A DNA stretch of 64,000 nt. Origin: Carposina sasakii. Its lineage: Eukaryota > Arthropoda > Insecta > Lepidoptera > Carposinidae. Of this stretch, positions 22,530 through 32,496 are shown piece after piece (within the stretch, counting starts at the first letter, position 1; each line of letters begins with the position of its first letter). Made by a program: the position numbers and the translations under genes. Location: contig CP053154.1 in assembly GCA_014607495.2 (NCBI GenBank), positions 8,742,001 to 8,806,000 on the forward strand, given 5' to 3'. The notes beneath the pieces were generated by a model. The model was not told the DNA's origin, searched no databases, and worked only from the letters and a program-made list of their open reading frames with translations.

Positions 22530-24910
22530 CATCAGGAGTCACCGGATGTACTTGAAACAAAAGAGGGTCCTTAGGAGTAGGTAATGTACTAGGTTCATTG
22601 TGATCTATGGCACTGAGGGGAACACTCGGACCCATCCGTTTGTTAATAGATGGTATTATTTCAACTTCGGTATTCGGATCTTTAGTCGTTTGTAAATCTA
22701 TTAGCTTCTCTAAAAGTTTATTAATATTGTCAGGTTTGTCATTGTCAAGTTTTTCTTGACTGGATATTCTATAGTCATCGTCTCGATTGCTCCATCTATC
22801 TCTAGGAGGTGGTGGGCCCCTGTGATCCGGCGGTGGTCCTCTATGATCCGGTGGTGGTCCCCATTTATCTGGTGGCGGCCTCATGTGATCTGGTGGTGGT
22901 GGAGGAGGAGGTGGGCCTCTATGGCCTGGCGGTGGCCCCCATCTATCTGGTGGTGGTCCTATGTGATCTGGCGGCGGTCCTCGGTGATCAGGAGGTGGTC
23001 CTTTATTGCCGTAATCACGGTCTCTCCAGGAATCTGGGGGAGGACCTCTGTGATCTGGTGGTGGAGGAAGAGGTGGGCCTCTATGGTCTGGTGGTGGCCC
23101 CCATCTATCTGGTGGCGGCCCCCTGTGATCAGGTGGTGGAGGAGGATGTGGGCCTCTATGGTCAGGCGGTGGCCCCCATCTATCTGGTGGCGGCTCCCTG
23201 TGATCTGGTGGTGGAGGAGGAGGAGGTGGGCCGCTATGATCTGGTGATAGCCCCCATCTATCTGGTGGCGGCCCCCTGTGATCTGGTGGTGGAGGAGGAG
23301 GAGGTGGGCCTCTATGATCTGGCGGTAGCCCCCATCTATCTGGTGGTGGTCCTCTGTGATCTGGCGGCGGTCCTCGGTGATCAGGAGGTGGTCCTCTATT
23401 GTCGTAATCACGGTCTCTCCAGGAATCTGGGGGAGGACCTCTGTGATCTGGTGGTGGAGGAGGAGGTGGGCCTCTGTTATCTGGGGGAGGAAAATATCGG
23501 TCAGGTGGTGGGCCCCAAGGGTCATGTGGAGGTCCACGGTGATTAGGTGGTGGTCCCCAATGATCATGTGGAGGTCCAGGGTGATCAGGTGGTGGTCCCC
23601 AATGGTCATGTGGGGGTCCACGGTGATCAGGTGGTTGGCCCCACTTGTCCTGTGGAGGTCCACGATGATCAGGCGGTGGGCCCCAACGATCATGCGGGGG
23701 TCCACGGTGATCAGACGGTGGGCCCCACTTGTCCTGTGGAGGTCCTCGATGATCAGGCGGTGGGCCCCAATGATCATGTGGAGGTCCACGGTGATCAGGC
23801 GGTGGGCCCCAACAGTCAGGCGGGGGCCCATGGTGATCAGGAGGCGGACGCCCATAATTATACGGTTTGTCATAATTATCAGGTGGTGGTCGATGGTGCT
23901 CTGGCGGTGGACCCTGCCGATCATAAAGATCAGATGGCGGGCCATAGCGATTAGGTGATAAAGGATTATCTTTTGAAGCCCATTCCGAAATAGGTTGCTC
24001 GGACGATGTGACTTTACCCTCTTTTAAAACTGATTCTTGTCGTATCGATTGTTCGGACTTCCACTCATCAAACCCACTCTTACCTTGATCTGCGGATTCT
24101 GCATTACCAAACACTTCTTTTAAAATATCCGATACTTCAGTAGCAGACTGCGCATTTATATTTGTTCCAGAAATAAAACTTATTTCATTTTTATTATTAG
24201 CATCTACATTATTTGCAGCAATTTCATTTTGTGTGTCATTAAACCATTCTTGGCTCTGGGGAGAGCGGCGATCTAAAAACAATAAGACTTTGTAAAATAG
24301 GTTAACATAGTGTTTATATATGTACCTAATTAGTAATAGTTTCTTATACTGGTTCAGTACAAAAAACTTTAATTCTTGTTCATGTGGCTGTTTTACCGAA
24401 TACAACTTAGGGTAATAAACGATTAACGATATTTTATTAAAAGCCCACTTTATACATATTAAAACACACGAAATTCATTGTTTATCTTTTTTTAAAAAAG
24501 ATTGTATGAACACTGAGTTTAGTTTATGTTCATACGATTTGTAATAATAAACATTTGATTGCGCGCGCAAGTTTATCATGATGTCTCATACTTTTATACC
24601 TTGGTATTTATATCCGATAGCCCATTTGCACCTAAGTACTAACTGTCTATAAAGGATTATGTTTCTTATTAATTTTCTTCACGGCGATGACGTAAATAAG
24701 TTCAGTCATTAAATTATTTACTATTACTCGTTTCTAGTGAAACTTATCTACTTTTAAAAATGAGGGGAAATATCTGGAGATAGTAGGTAAATATTTTATT
24801 TGTAATTTTATAAGTAAATATTATGCAGTCTTACCTCGTAAATGCCCAGCATCTAGGTCCCCGACAATACATGTAGCGCAAAATATAGAAACAGCAATAT
24901 ACGTTATCAT
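22525..24910 (-). CDS. Secreted proline-rich repeat protein 1, two exons, 607 aa
   Basis: Exon 1 is 24910-24835 (signal peptide MITYIAVSIFCATCIVGDLDA, donor GAG|GTAAGA); exon 2 is 24272-22525 (acceptor TTTTTAG). The two sum to 608 codons with a G|AT split Asp codon, followed by RRSPQSQEW. An acidic Asn/Glu-rich stretch follows. Then come about 30 imperfect repeats of the form GPPPDHRGPP-x-D-x-WG, interrupted by SWRDRDY spacers that recur 131 codons apart. A non-repeat tail ends FQVHPVTPDE. It is probably an extended, extracellular, disordered protein. Exon 1 length, the split-codon phase, the (D)RRSPQS start and the FQV-VTP tail match the gene at 33221-36166, so the two are paralogues. Function unknown; the long frame running upstream of 24272 is intron. 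Confidence 0.8.
22800..23950. repeat. Coding minisatellite of proline-rich gene 1
   Basis: Repeats of about 36-42 bp encoding GPPPDxxGPPxDxWG. A higher-order copy of 393 bp is marked by GTAATCACGGTCTCTCCAGG at 23011 and 23404. Long frames in other phases here are shadows of the repeat. Confidence 0.85.
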
Positions 24911-26489
24911 GACGAACCTAATAATTTCCGCATTATAATTTACTTCAATACACGAACCACGCAACACTTGTCCAAAGTAGATCTGTTGGAACTAGCGATG
25001 AGACCCGTTTGTTACAGATAAACCGGTTTCGAATTACCGATGATAACAGAATAGATCTGCGCTGGATATCGGATTTGACAGCTATGAGATTAGCAAAAAA
25101 CATTGCGATAAGAGAACATTGTGTTAAATCGTACAAATTATATTGCGTTGTTTTATTTACATTGGCTGAATGTGTATAATTAACTTAAAACTGGGAAAGA
25201 AGAAATATTTTATATAATATCTTTGTTTGAATCAAGTCTGGTCTATATCACAACGTTTCTTACCTAGATAATCCCTATACAGGCAGAGTTTTTCTAAATC
25301 TATCTACTTACCTAATCTTTATCTACCTTTGAGTTTAGACTGCATATAGGTATCTAACAATTAATAACATGGATGCAATGATCAAACCCAAACTGCAATC
25401 TTTACCTAGTAGATCACAATTTTACTTGAAATTTTTTAATTTCCTTTAAAACAGTGTGTAATGAAAACATTGTTTGGGCCCGGTCAGGCATTTTAATCAC
25501 GAATGCCGCTGAAGCTCTATTCTGGACATTTTTCAACGCACACTGCGGCGGGTGGATCCGCTCAAAGGGCAACGTCGCATAGCGACAATAAATTAACATG
25601 AGCCGCATCTTTCAATTAACTAGGTATCTGGAACGTGATCGGAAAAATACTAACTCTCTTTACGTAACAGTGAAGTAAAGTTGGTAAAGTATCATCAGGT
25701 AAATAGGAAGCGAATAAATATGAATTAGCGAATATTATTTGCGTTTGGTCTGTTAAGCTTTTAGTTTACGAACTAAATTAGTATTCTTTAATATGAACGA
25801 ATGAAGTTACTGAGGCGTGTCTATATTGCAGGCTCCCGTAACGAGGTATTCACAATAATAGACTAAAGAGCCCTTAGACTTATCAGATAGATGCCGGAAC
25901 TGTTCCGGGTAAACTAAGTAAATTAAATCATTGAAATTAGGTTCATCGGATATATTTATAGAGGCAAGTATAATTATTCTCTTTAAGGGCAAGGACTTGT
26001 TAGTTTAGAGATTAATCTTTTAGATTAGTATATTTTGTACATTTTCAACTGTATGCTACTTACTAAGTAAATATATACCTATATATGGGTATTGGAATCT
26101 ATGTTCGTTCATTTGTTTTTCATTTCTATTTAAGGCGCACTTCTTGAACATGCCTGATGTTACTATCCCGCTATCACCTATGGCCAGCCTATGGCTATCA
26201 GTTTATATACTAAGGAACATCACGTAGTACGTAGGTACATAGAAAGAACGTACTACTTAGGTACATATATTTGTATCACCCACGCACTTCTTATTTCATG
26301 TTGGAGTAACCTGAGGTTATTGTACCTACCACTGATTACAGTAAACTGTTAATATGTAATGCTCTCATATCTAGAGAATTGTAGCAAACTCAGCCTGATC
26401 TACAATAATATACAGCTTCGCCGCTGCCACCGTATTGCCGTCGAGTTGTCATTAGGTCCCCACTTTTACTGATAAACTTTTATAAAATT
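24911..26489. other. No recognisable gene
   Basis: AT-rich spacer upstream of proline-rich gene 1. Only short frames without motifs; no repeat family recognised. Confidence 0.5.
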
Positions 26490-27520
26490 TTTAATAAAGA
26501 AATGGAAAAAATTCCTCACCCGGGTGGGAATCGAACCCACGACCTCTGCATTCCGCGTGTCAGCGCTCTCACCACTGAGCCACCGGGTCAATTACTCGGA
26601 TGACGAATTTTACCATCTCTTTTCTAAATTACATATTGGCAACGTTATTTTTCATCCCGATAGCTATACACTAGCCAAATCTCGGCAAACAAAGCTGAAT
26701 CCCTCAGCACAATGTTTAAAGATGAAACGATCAACCATATCCTAACGGATTATATTAATGGAGAAGTGTTTTTATAAATTTATCTTAGTCAAGATATTAT
26801 ATATTATAAAATTATGAATAAAGAAATGGAAAAAATTCCTCACCCGGGTGGGAATCGAACCCACGACCTCTGCATTCCGCGTGTCAGCGCTCTCACCACT
26901 GAGCCACCGGGTCAATTACTCGGATGACGAATTTTACCATCTCTTTTCTAAATTACATATTGGCAACGTTATTTTTCATCCCGATAGCTATACACTAGCC
27001 AAATCTCGGCAAACAAAGCTGAATCCCTCAGCACAATGTTTAAAGATGAAACGATCAACCATATCCTAACGGATTATATTAATGGAGAAGTGTTTTTATA
27101 AATTTATCTTAGTCAAGATATTATAAAATTATTAATAAAGAAATGGAAAAAATTCCTCACCCGGGTGGGAATCGAACCCACGACCTCTGCATTCCGCGTG
27201 TCAGCGCTCTCACCACTGAGCCACCGGGTCAATTACTCGGATGACGAATTTTACCATCTCTTTTCTAAATTACATATTGGCAACGTTATTTTTCATCCCG
27301 ATAGCTATACACTAGCCAAATCTCGGCAAACAAAGCTGAATCCCTCAGCACAATGTTTAAAGATGAAACGATCAACCATATCCTAACGGATTATATTAAT
27401 GGAGAAGTGTTTTTATAAATTTATCTTAGTCAAGATATTATATATTATAAAATTATGAATAAAGAAATGGAAAAAATTCCTCACCCGGGTGGGAATCGAA
27501 CCCACGACCTCTGCATTCCT
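26490..27520 (-). repeat. Tandem array of tRNA-headed SINE-like units (3.1 copies)
   Basis: Near-identical units begin about 26497, 26821 and 27138, with a truncated fourth at about 27460. Period is 324 then 317 bp; a 7-bp indel (TATATTA) explains the difference. On the minus strand each unit has an A box (TGGCTCAGTGG), a B box (GGTTCGATTCC), an acceptor-like ACCCGG/CCGGGT pair and a good T arm, but the anticodon stem does not pair. It is therefore tRNA-derived, not a working tRNA. Plus-strand frames reading MGIEPTTSAFRVSALSPLSHR are a well-known artefact of such repeats. The fourth copy breaks off inside the tRNA head. Confidence 0.8.
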
Positions 27521-27557
27521 TACTTTTTTAAATGTTCTACACTGTCTTATTTACTTA

Positions 27558-27885
27558 CTAGTGGACGCCCGCAACTCCGTCTGCGTGGACTGGCAAAAAA
27601 TCAAGATGTCGAAATTATCCCGGATAAAAGCATTTTCCTGGGATAATGAGTAGCCTTTATGTTAAATGGGACCTGTCACAATACATTCCTGGAAACTGCA
27701 TCGAAATCGGTTCAGTCGTTTCTGAGATTAGCGTGCACAAACATACAGATATATAGACGAACAGACAAAATGGAAAAACATTGTTTTGGTTTCTCTTGCG
27801 TGTATAAAGGCTGCATTATAAATTTTCAATATATTTTCCATGTACAGAAATCGATCCGTTTCAATTTTATTATATGTATATATGA
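27558..27885 (+). repeat. Retroposon copy, family CTAGTGGACGCCCG
   Basis: Starts CTAGTGGACGCCCGCAACTC. It contains CGAAATCGGTTCAGTCGTTT, then GAGATTAGCGTGCA, and ends in a TATATGTATATATG stretch. Two diverged relatives are at 36622 and 40080 and an inverted part-copy at 40645-40776. It resembles the 3' ends of RTE/CR1-like LINEs common in Lepidoptera. Confidence 0.65.
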
Positions 27886-28966
27886 CTGTGGGGGACCCAC
27901 AATGCTCATCAAATAGTACGTTGCACGACTGATTGGACTTGTACGAGATATATGAGAATTTTCTTCTCCACTGTCTGTCTTGCGTTTGTGATGATATCAA
28001 TAGGATGAATTGTTAAATTGTATTTATATAATATTATCGTTTTTTTACAACAATTGATTTTACTTATCTACAATACTTTTTAGAATATGAGCAAAAATAT
28101 GATTTTTTCCAATAAATGTAAATAAATGTTGTTATATGTTTTTTAAGAACTAATTTGCTAAACCGATATATATTTTTTGGGCCTTTAAGATTAAAATACA
28201 AATAGGCTAATCAGTTAATTCTCTATTAAAAATATGAATAAATCAGACCTTGTTTGAATAGGCACGAGTTCTGTGCGTGTATAAAAACCATACTCAAACT
28301 GTTGTGCGCTCAGATGTCACAATCTGTAAGGTTTAAAATAGATTGTTTGCACAGTATTCGAAGGATATGCGTAGTTTAGTATCGTTTAACAAAAATCGGT
28401 TCGAAGAAGATTTCTTATCAGAACTAACAACGACTTTATAAACCAAATGGTTTTTATTAAAATACGTGATTGCTCGTGACCAAGATTAAAATATATTCTG
28501 AAAATATTGGTTACATATTTTACATGTACGTCATTACACAAATGCATTTTAAGCAGGTTTTATGAGACGGGAACTAGGTATTATGTCATGAACAAACATC
28601 TTCTTTTTTCTTCATGGCTCTTGCTCTAGATAGCTGTTGACAGACTGTAGAATCCCAGAATCAAGTATTCTTTTCTCTATGCTAGAATATGATGTCATCA
28701 GAGTTCAAGAGTGTCAAGTTTTGAATATGTTACTAATGATTTGTTTAGTTATATGTACTTGCTTCCATGATGCTAGTAGGATACCAGTAACTTTAGCTAT
28801 TCATTAATGTGTATGACCAGCGGAACTATTAAAGAAGTTAAAAAGTTTAATAGATGTCAATTGCTCCAGTAAGTTCAACTAGTCAATTGCTTGCAAGATT
28901 GATGCCCATCAACTCTGTTAATTTTATTCTACTATATACTGCGCAACGATATGATCGTGTCCTGCA
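27886..28966. other. No gene seen upstream of the 28967 gene
   Basis: AT-rich sequence with short motif-free frames. The promoter of the gene at 28967 should lie at the right end, but no TATA box is convincing. Confidence 0.4.
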
Positions 28967-31499
28967 ATGTTTACCAACATTGCATTACCATTGCTCATAT
29001 TATCATTTCTCATCAGTATTATCAGTATTAAAGGTTATAAACTCAAAAATAAAGATGTAAATGGTTATGAAGATAGCATTAACGTATTTGAAGATGAAAA
29101 TATTGACGAAGGTGCGGATATACAATATGTTGACGGCAGTCCCGTAACCAGAGCTAATAAATTGTCCTACAATATTGTCCATCCACAAAATATGGAATAC
29201 GACGAATATGATAAATTGAAAGACTACGTCATTATAAAGGCTAAAAGAAAACGATTTGACACAACCCCATACAAGTTTATTCGACATTTGGACAAGGTCA
29301 AATTCATGGTTATGTGGTTAAACACTTATTGCGAAATGCATCCCGACTGTAACAAGGAAAAATTAAATGAACAACTGCAAGAGGTAAGATTCTAGCAACC
29401 CACTCTATTTATAGTTAATTTAATTTCGCCCGCGGTTCGTTCCCTTATAGTCCTTGGTCCTCGGATTCATTCTCATTTTACATAATAATCCTTTTGCTTG
29501 AACTTGATTAAATTGATATAAGTACGTACGTATAGTATTCCTTTAGTTTCAATTAAACTATTAATACTTATGGAATAAACATAGTGGTACGCTCGCTCGA
29601 TTTGTACATGTATAGGTACGTACATAAAAGTACGTAGATAACTTGTAAAAATACACATGTCACACGTATTACATATATTCCACATGAGCCACTAACAGAT
29701 AAATTTTATTAGTAATTGGTCGAGGAAGTTATCTGGCACGTTTGCACTGGAAGTCGCTAGTTGATAAGCGGCCAGTGTAACATCATGCTGATCTCTCGCC
29801 ATAAAATAAAATGTTGTGTTTTTTCTCGCGAGTAGTTGTGTTTTGTATTACTGCTGCTTTAGTAAGTCGTTCCTGCGCTGCACCCTTATCAGTCGAAGAC
29901 TTCATTAGCTTATTCGGGAATCCCGTTAAGGACATTACCAATTACTTATCACAAGACAAATTAGCTAAAGTGAAAGACAACACAGTTACCGAAATTCCAG
30001 TTCCCACAAGTACTACTGACTATCACGTTGACAAAAAGATGATAGATGTGCCCCCAAATGTCGAGCATCATATTTGCCGAAATGGTTGGGTGAAGGACAG
30101 TAACGGTGTATGCAGATATCCTTGGTAATACAGCTGCGCAGTGCCGTCGCTTTTGTGTCAATAGAACACGTGCTAATTTTCAACTAAAATGAACGCTAAA
30201 ACTGTGCTTATATTATTCCTATTGATTGGTTTTTGTTGGTCAGTGCAAGGAAAAGTGTTGTTCAATTTTATCGAGAAACTGAAAATGTCGCAGACATCTA
30301 CGACTACAGAGAAAGGTGTACAAGCTGGTCAAATAATAAAAGTGCCTTATCTAAGTTGCCAGGACGGATCTAGAATGGACCGCAATGGGCGTTGTAGACC
30401 GAGATTTTAGAAGTATTGAAGTGTACTCGTGGCATAACAAGTTAATGAACGAACAGAATAGGACAATGATCATAACAATAGTTGTGAAAACAATGATGGT
30501 GCTTTTTTTAATAACTAGTTCTTGTGACATAGTGACAGCAAAAGTGGTCTTTAATTTTATTGAAAAACTACAAGGCATTACTGAGAAATTTGAGATTGCT
30601 GATAGGAATCTTATAAAAATACCCTATTTAGGTTGTCCTGAAGGATATCGTTTGGACAGACTTGGGAATTGCAGAATAAAGTTTTAAAGGTAATTTTTTT
30701 TTTAAATCTGGATTTATATTATTATGTAGGTTATTGTAGATTTTCTGACAGTTATTAAAAGTAAAAAAATAGTACAAATCACATGGACAGATGGCATGAG
30801 CGAATCTCCTACCCGAAATTCTGTACGTGACCATACAGAATTTCCGGTAGCAGATTCGCTCACGCCATCTATCCGCCCTCATTATAATACAGTACATAGT
30901 TCTTATTTAGGGATCATCCAAAAAAATACGTCACAGGAATTTCAATGATTTTTTGCCCCTCCCGGACAAGGAGGGGTCCTTGTCACGTCTGATCACATCT
31001 GGTCACATTTGTGGGACCCCTCTCCCTAGTGTGACGTCACATTCAGCTTTTTTCCCAAATTTATATTTAGAGATTATTGAATGAAAATGCGACGTCACGA
31101 AATTTAGGACCTCTCCCACCCCCTTGTCACACAATGTCACAGTTTGACGACCCCTCCCTCCCCCTTAACCTGTGACGTAATATATGGATGGTGCCTTATA
31201 AACATAAATTAAAAGAGTTTTCGTGTCAAATTAAAGAAAGCCATTTTGATAGCGATAGGAGTATACCGTGTACAAAAATGCCGGATTCATTTACACTTGC
31301 AATGTATCATGATGACCCCCTTTGCGCGAGCGTGGACAATAAAGTACCTACGTTATTATTTGTATCACTCATATGACAATGTATGAAATAAATCAAAGCA
31401 AATGTAAACCAAAAATATGCCTAATTAAGATTTCTTTTTTTGTACGACTTTAATACAATTTCTTGTTTGCAGGTTACATCAGCAACAATAAACAACTAA
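28967..31499 (+). CDS. Secreted acidic protein, 142 aa unspliced or 147 aa if spliced
   Basis: ATG at 28967 begins MFTNIALPLLILSFLISIIS, a signal peptide. The mature part is acidic (about residues 25-70), then basic (KAKRKRF, a possible dibasic processing site), with a Cys pair in CEMHPDC. The frame stops at 29393-29395, but codon GAG 29381-29383 is followed by a good donor, GTAAGA. A strong acceptor (TTCTTGTTTGCAG) ending at 31472 would add GTTACATCAGCAACAATA and AACAACTAA in frame, ending at 31499 with ATTAAA near 31526. If spliced, three small genes at 29811-30687 lie inside the intron. The first exon is well supported; the second is tentative. No family recognised. Confidence 0.55.
29811..30128 (+). 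CDS. Small secreted C-x11-C peptide A, 105 aa
   Basis: ATG at 29811 in good context (AAAATG) begins MLCFFSRVVVFCITAALVSR, a signal peptide likely cut after SCA. The mature chain starts APLSVEDFISLFGNP and ends with CRNGWVKDSNGVC then RYPW. The C-x2-G-x6-G-x-C motif recurs in the next two ORFs and in the one at 31693. A single disulfide-closed C-terminal loop is inferred. The stop is only 60 bp before the next ATG, and no poly(A) signal lies between. Function unknown; a signalling, immune or structural peptide is possible. Confidence 0.75.
   Translation: MLCFFSRVVVFCITAALVSRSCAAPLSVEDFISLFGNPVKDITNYLSQDKLAKVKDNTVTEIPVPTSTTDYHVDKKMIDVPPNVEHHICRNGWVKDSNGVCRYPW
30189..30410 (+). CDS. Small secreted C-x11-C peptide B, 73 aa
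   Basis: Begins MNAKTVLILFLLIGFCWSVQ (signal peptide), then GKVLFNFIEKLKM, a Ser/Thr-rich linker, IIKVPYLS, and ends CQDGSRMDRNGRC then RPRF. The mature start KVLFNFIEKL is nearly identical to that of peptide C (KVVFNFIEKL), so the two are tandem duplicates. ATG context CTAAAATG is strong (A at -3). It lies 60 bp after peptide A and 55 bp before peptide C. Confidence 0.75.
   Translation: MNAKTVLILFLLIGFCWSVQGKVLFNFIEKLKMSQTSTTTEKGVQAGQIIKVPYLSCQDGSRMDRNGRCRPRF
30466..30687 (+). CDS. Small secreted C-x11-C peptide C, 73 aa
   Basis: The ATG at 30466 gives MIITIVVKTMMVLFLITSSC as signal peptide, then KVVFNFIEKLQGI, LIKIPYLG, and a C-terminal CPEGYRLDRLGNC followed by RIKF. In-frame ATGs at 30385 and 30445 would add an upstream stretch that overlaps peptide B or spoils the signal peptide, so 30466 is preferred. 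An AATAAA at 30675-30680 lies inside the last codons and is the first poly(A) signal seen after peptide A. Confidence 0.75.
   Translation: MIITIVVKTMMVLFLITSSCDIVTAKVVFNFIEKLQGITEKFEIADRNLIKIPYLGCPEGYRLDRLGNCRIKF
30675..30680 (+). promoter_or_regulatory. Poly(A) signal at end of peptide C
   Basis: AATAAA within the final codons of peptide C. None is present between peptides A, B and C, consistent with one shared mRNA end. Confidence 0.5.
30785..30875. repeat. Hairpin with about 42-bp arms
   Basis: GGACAGATGGCATGAGCGAA and onward through GAAATTCTGTA is repeated inverted as TACAGAATTTC through TTCGCTCACGCCATCTATCC, with a loop of about 8 nt and a few mismatches. It starts about 100 bp after the peptide C stop. 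Either a small foldback element or a transcript-end hairpin. Confidence 0.8.
30909..31194. mobile_element. MITE with GGGATCATCCA ends
   Basis: Left end GGGATCATCCAAAAAAATAC then GTCACAG; right end CTGTGACGTAATATATGGAT then GGTGCC. The inverted termini match over about 25 bp with a few differences. Internal sequence is C/T-rich and non-coding, with several TGACGT(C/A)AC boxes. Confidence 0.75.
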
Positions 31500-31603
31500 G
31501 ATTTAATGTTAGCCCACTAATTAAGATTAAAACGTATTTACCAAGGGACTAACATTGTGAACTCGTTTAGATAAATAATAGATAGTTCGGTCAATGGTCA
31601 CTG

Positions 31604-31613
31604 TTATTTAAAT
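31604..31613 (+). promoter_or_regulatory. Possible TATA box of the 31693 gene
   Basis: TATTTAAATA lies about 85 bp before the ATG of peptide D, with a GCATTTAGTT initiator-like stretch about 28 bp downstream. Spacing is plausible; no transcript start is known. Confidence 0.35.
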
Positions 31614-31692
31614 ACCTATATTGACTTAGATGCATTTAGTTAAGAAGTTGCTTCAGAAGAAATCACTGCAATATAGCCATTGATTGATTAAT

Positions 31693-32160
31693 ATGAACTC
31701 GGTAATATATTTGATTTGTGCTATAACGTTACAATGTTATCATATCAATGGTGGACTTCTTACAAATCTTCTTGAAGACGTACATGAGAGAGTTGAAGAT
31801 GTGAAAGTGGATATCGGGGGAGTTTTGCTGGGTAGTAAAAAATCGGTAAATAAAATTACAAATAGCCCCGTTACAGTCACAGCAGATGATATTACTACAA
31901 CTACACCAATAGTGTCTTCTACAATAGTTTCGACTACTAAAAATAATGTTCCCACTACTACAAGAGTAACTACAACTACACCAGAAATCTCTTCTACAAC
32001 TTTAGAACCTGCTACAACAGTAGTATCTGCTACTGCGGGCATATCATCAACTTTGGGAGTTGAAACTACAACTTTATCCGATGGCAGAGCTAGTTTTGGA
32101 GCAGGATGTATAGACGGATTCAAATCTACAAGTGATGGAAGATGTTTACCCGTGGCTTAA
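31693..32160 (+). CDS. Secreted Thr-rich C-x11-C protein D, 155 aa
   Basis: ATG at 31693 begins MNSVIYLICAITLQCYHING (signal peptide). Then GLLTNLLEDVHERVEDVKVD, a region of about 80 residues rich in Thr, Ser and Val with TTTT and STTL-type runs (probably O-glycosylated, mucin-like), and a C-terminal CIDGFKSTSDGRC then LPVA. The terminal motif (C-x2-G-x6-G-x-C) ties it to peptides A-C; the linker is much longer. The GLLTNLLEDV start parallels the FNFIEKL helix of B and C. Function unknown. Confidence 0.75.
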   Translation: MNSVIYLICAITLQCYHINGGLLTNLLEDVHERVEDVKVDIGGVLLGSKKSVNKITNSPVTVTADDITTTTPIVSSTIVSTTKNNVPTTTRVTTTTPEISSTTLEPATTVVSATAGISSTLGVETTTLSDGRASFGAGCIDGFKSTSDGRCLPVA

Positions 32161-32296
32161 ATGCTAAGTATTTGTATCACTTCTAAGTTTCTCTAGATTT
32201 TCATCATTATTCAAATAGGACTAGCATTACATTATATCTTTTCTAGTATGTACCAGCAGTAAGTTATTATATATCCCACAAAATGATATGCTTATA

Positions 32297-32490
32297 TAAG
32301 GTCTACCAAAAAGTACTGATTATCTTTTGACACGAAACTAGGTAGGTAAAAAGAAACAACTTTCATTATGGGACCAACTCCGAAATAACGAAAAAAAAAT
32401 GAGCTGTTCCATACAATCTTGAATAAAAATAAATTAAAAGAAAAAAGTAAATTAAAAGAAAGAAATTAAAAGAAAATCAGTACTTTTTAT
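32297..32490. mobile_element. Half copy of the 43038 MITE family
   Basis: Contains TTATCTTTTGACACGAAACT, AACAACTTTCATTATGGGAC and GAGCTGTTCCATACAATCTT, matching the inverted right half of the element at 43038-43253. Confidence 0.6.
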
Positions 32491-32496
32491 CTATTA

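Noticed and set aside
22756..23958. Long plus-strand and third-frame ORFs (up to 328 codons) over the proline-rich gene
   Set aside because: Shadows of the GC-rich coding minisatellite. The frame kept has signal-peptide exon, splice phase and paralogue support.
24273..24405. Upstream extension of the proline-rich frame starting MYSVKQPHEQ
   Set aside because: This is intron: a good acceptor at 24273 and a phase-matched signal-peptide exon at 24910-24835 explain the start better.
26500..26590. Functional tRNA gene on the minus strand
   Set aside because: A and B boxes and T arm are good, but the anticodon stem does not pair and the unit is part of a repeat.
26524..27386. Three identical 73-codon frames (MGIEPTTSAFRVSALSPLSHR...)
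   Set aside because: They are the antisense of the tRNA-like SINE head plus its body; identical because the repeat is tandem, and a known false-protein pattern.
29003..29287. 94-codon minus frame opposite the 28967 gene
   Set aside because: Antisense shadow; the plus frame has the signal peptide and donor site.
31740..32123. 127-codon minus frame opposite peptide D
   Set aside because: Antisense of the Thr-rich linker (ACN codons); no start context or independent support.
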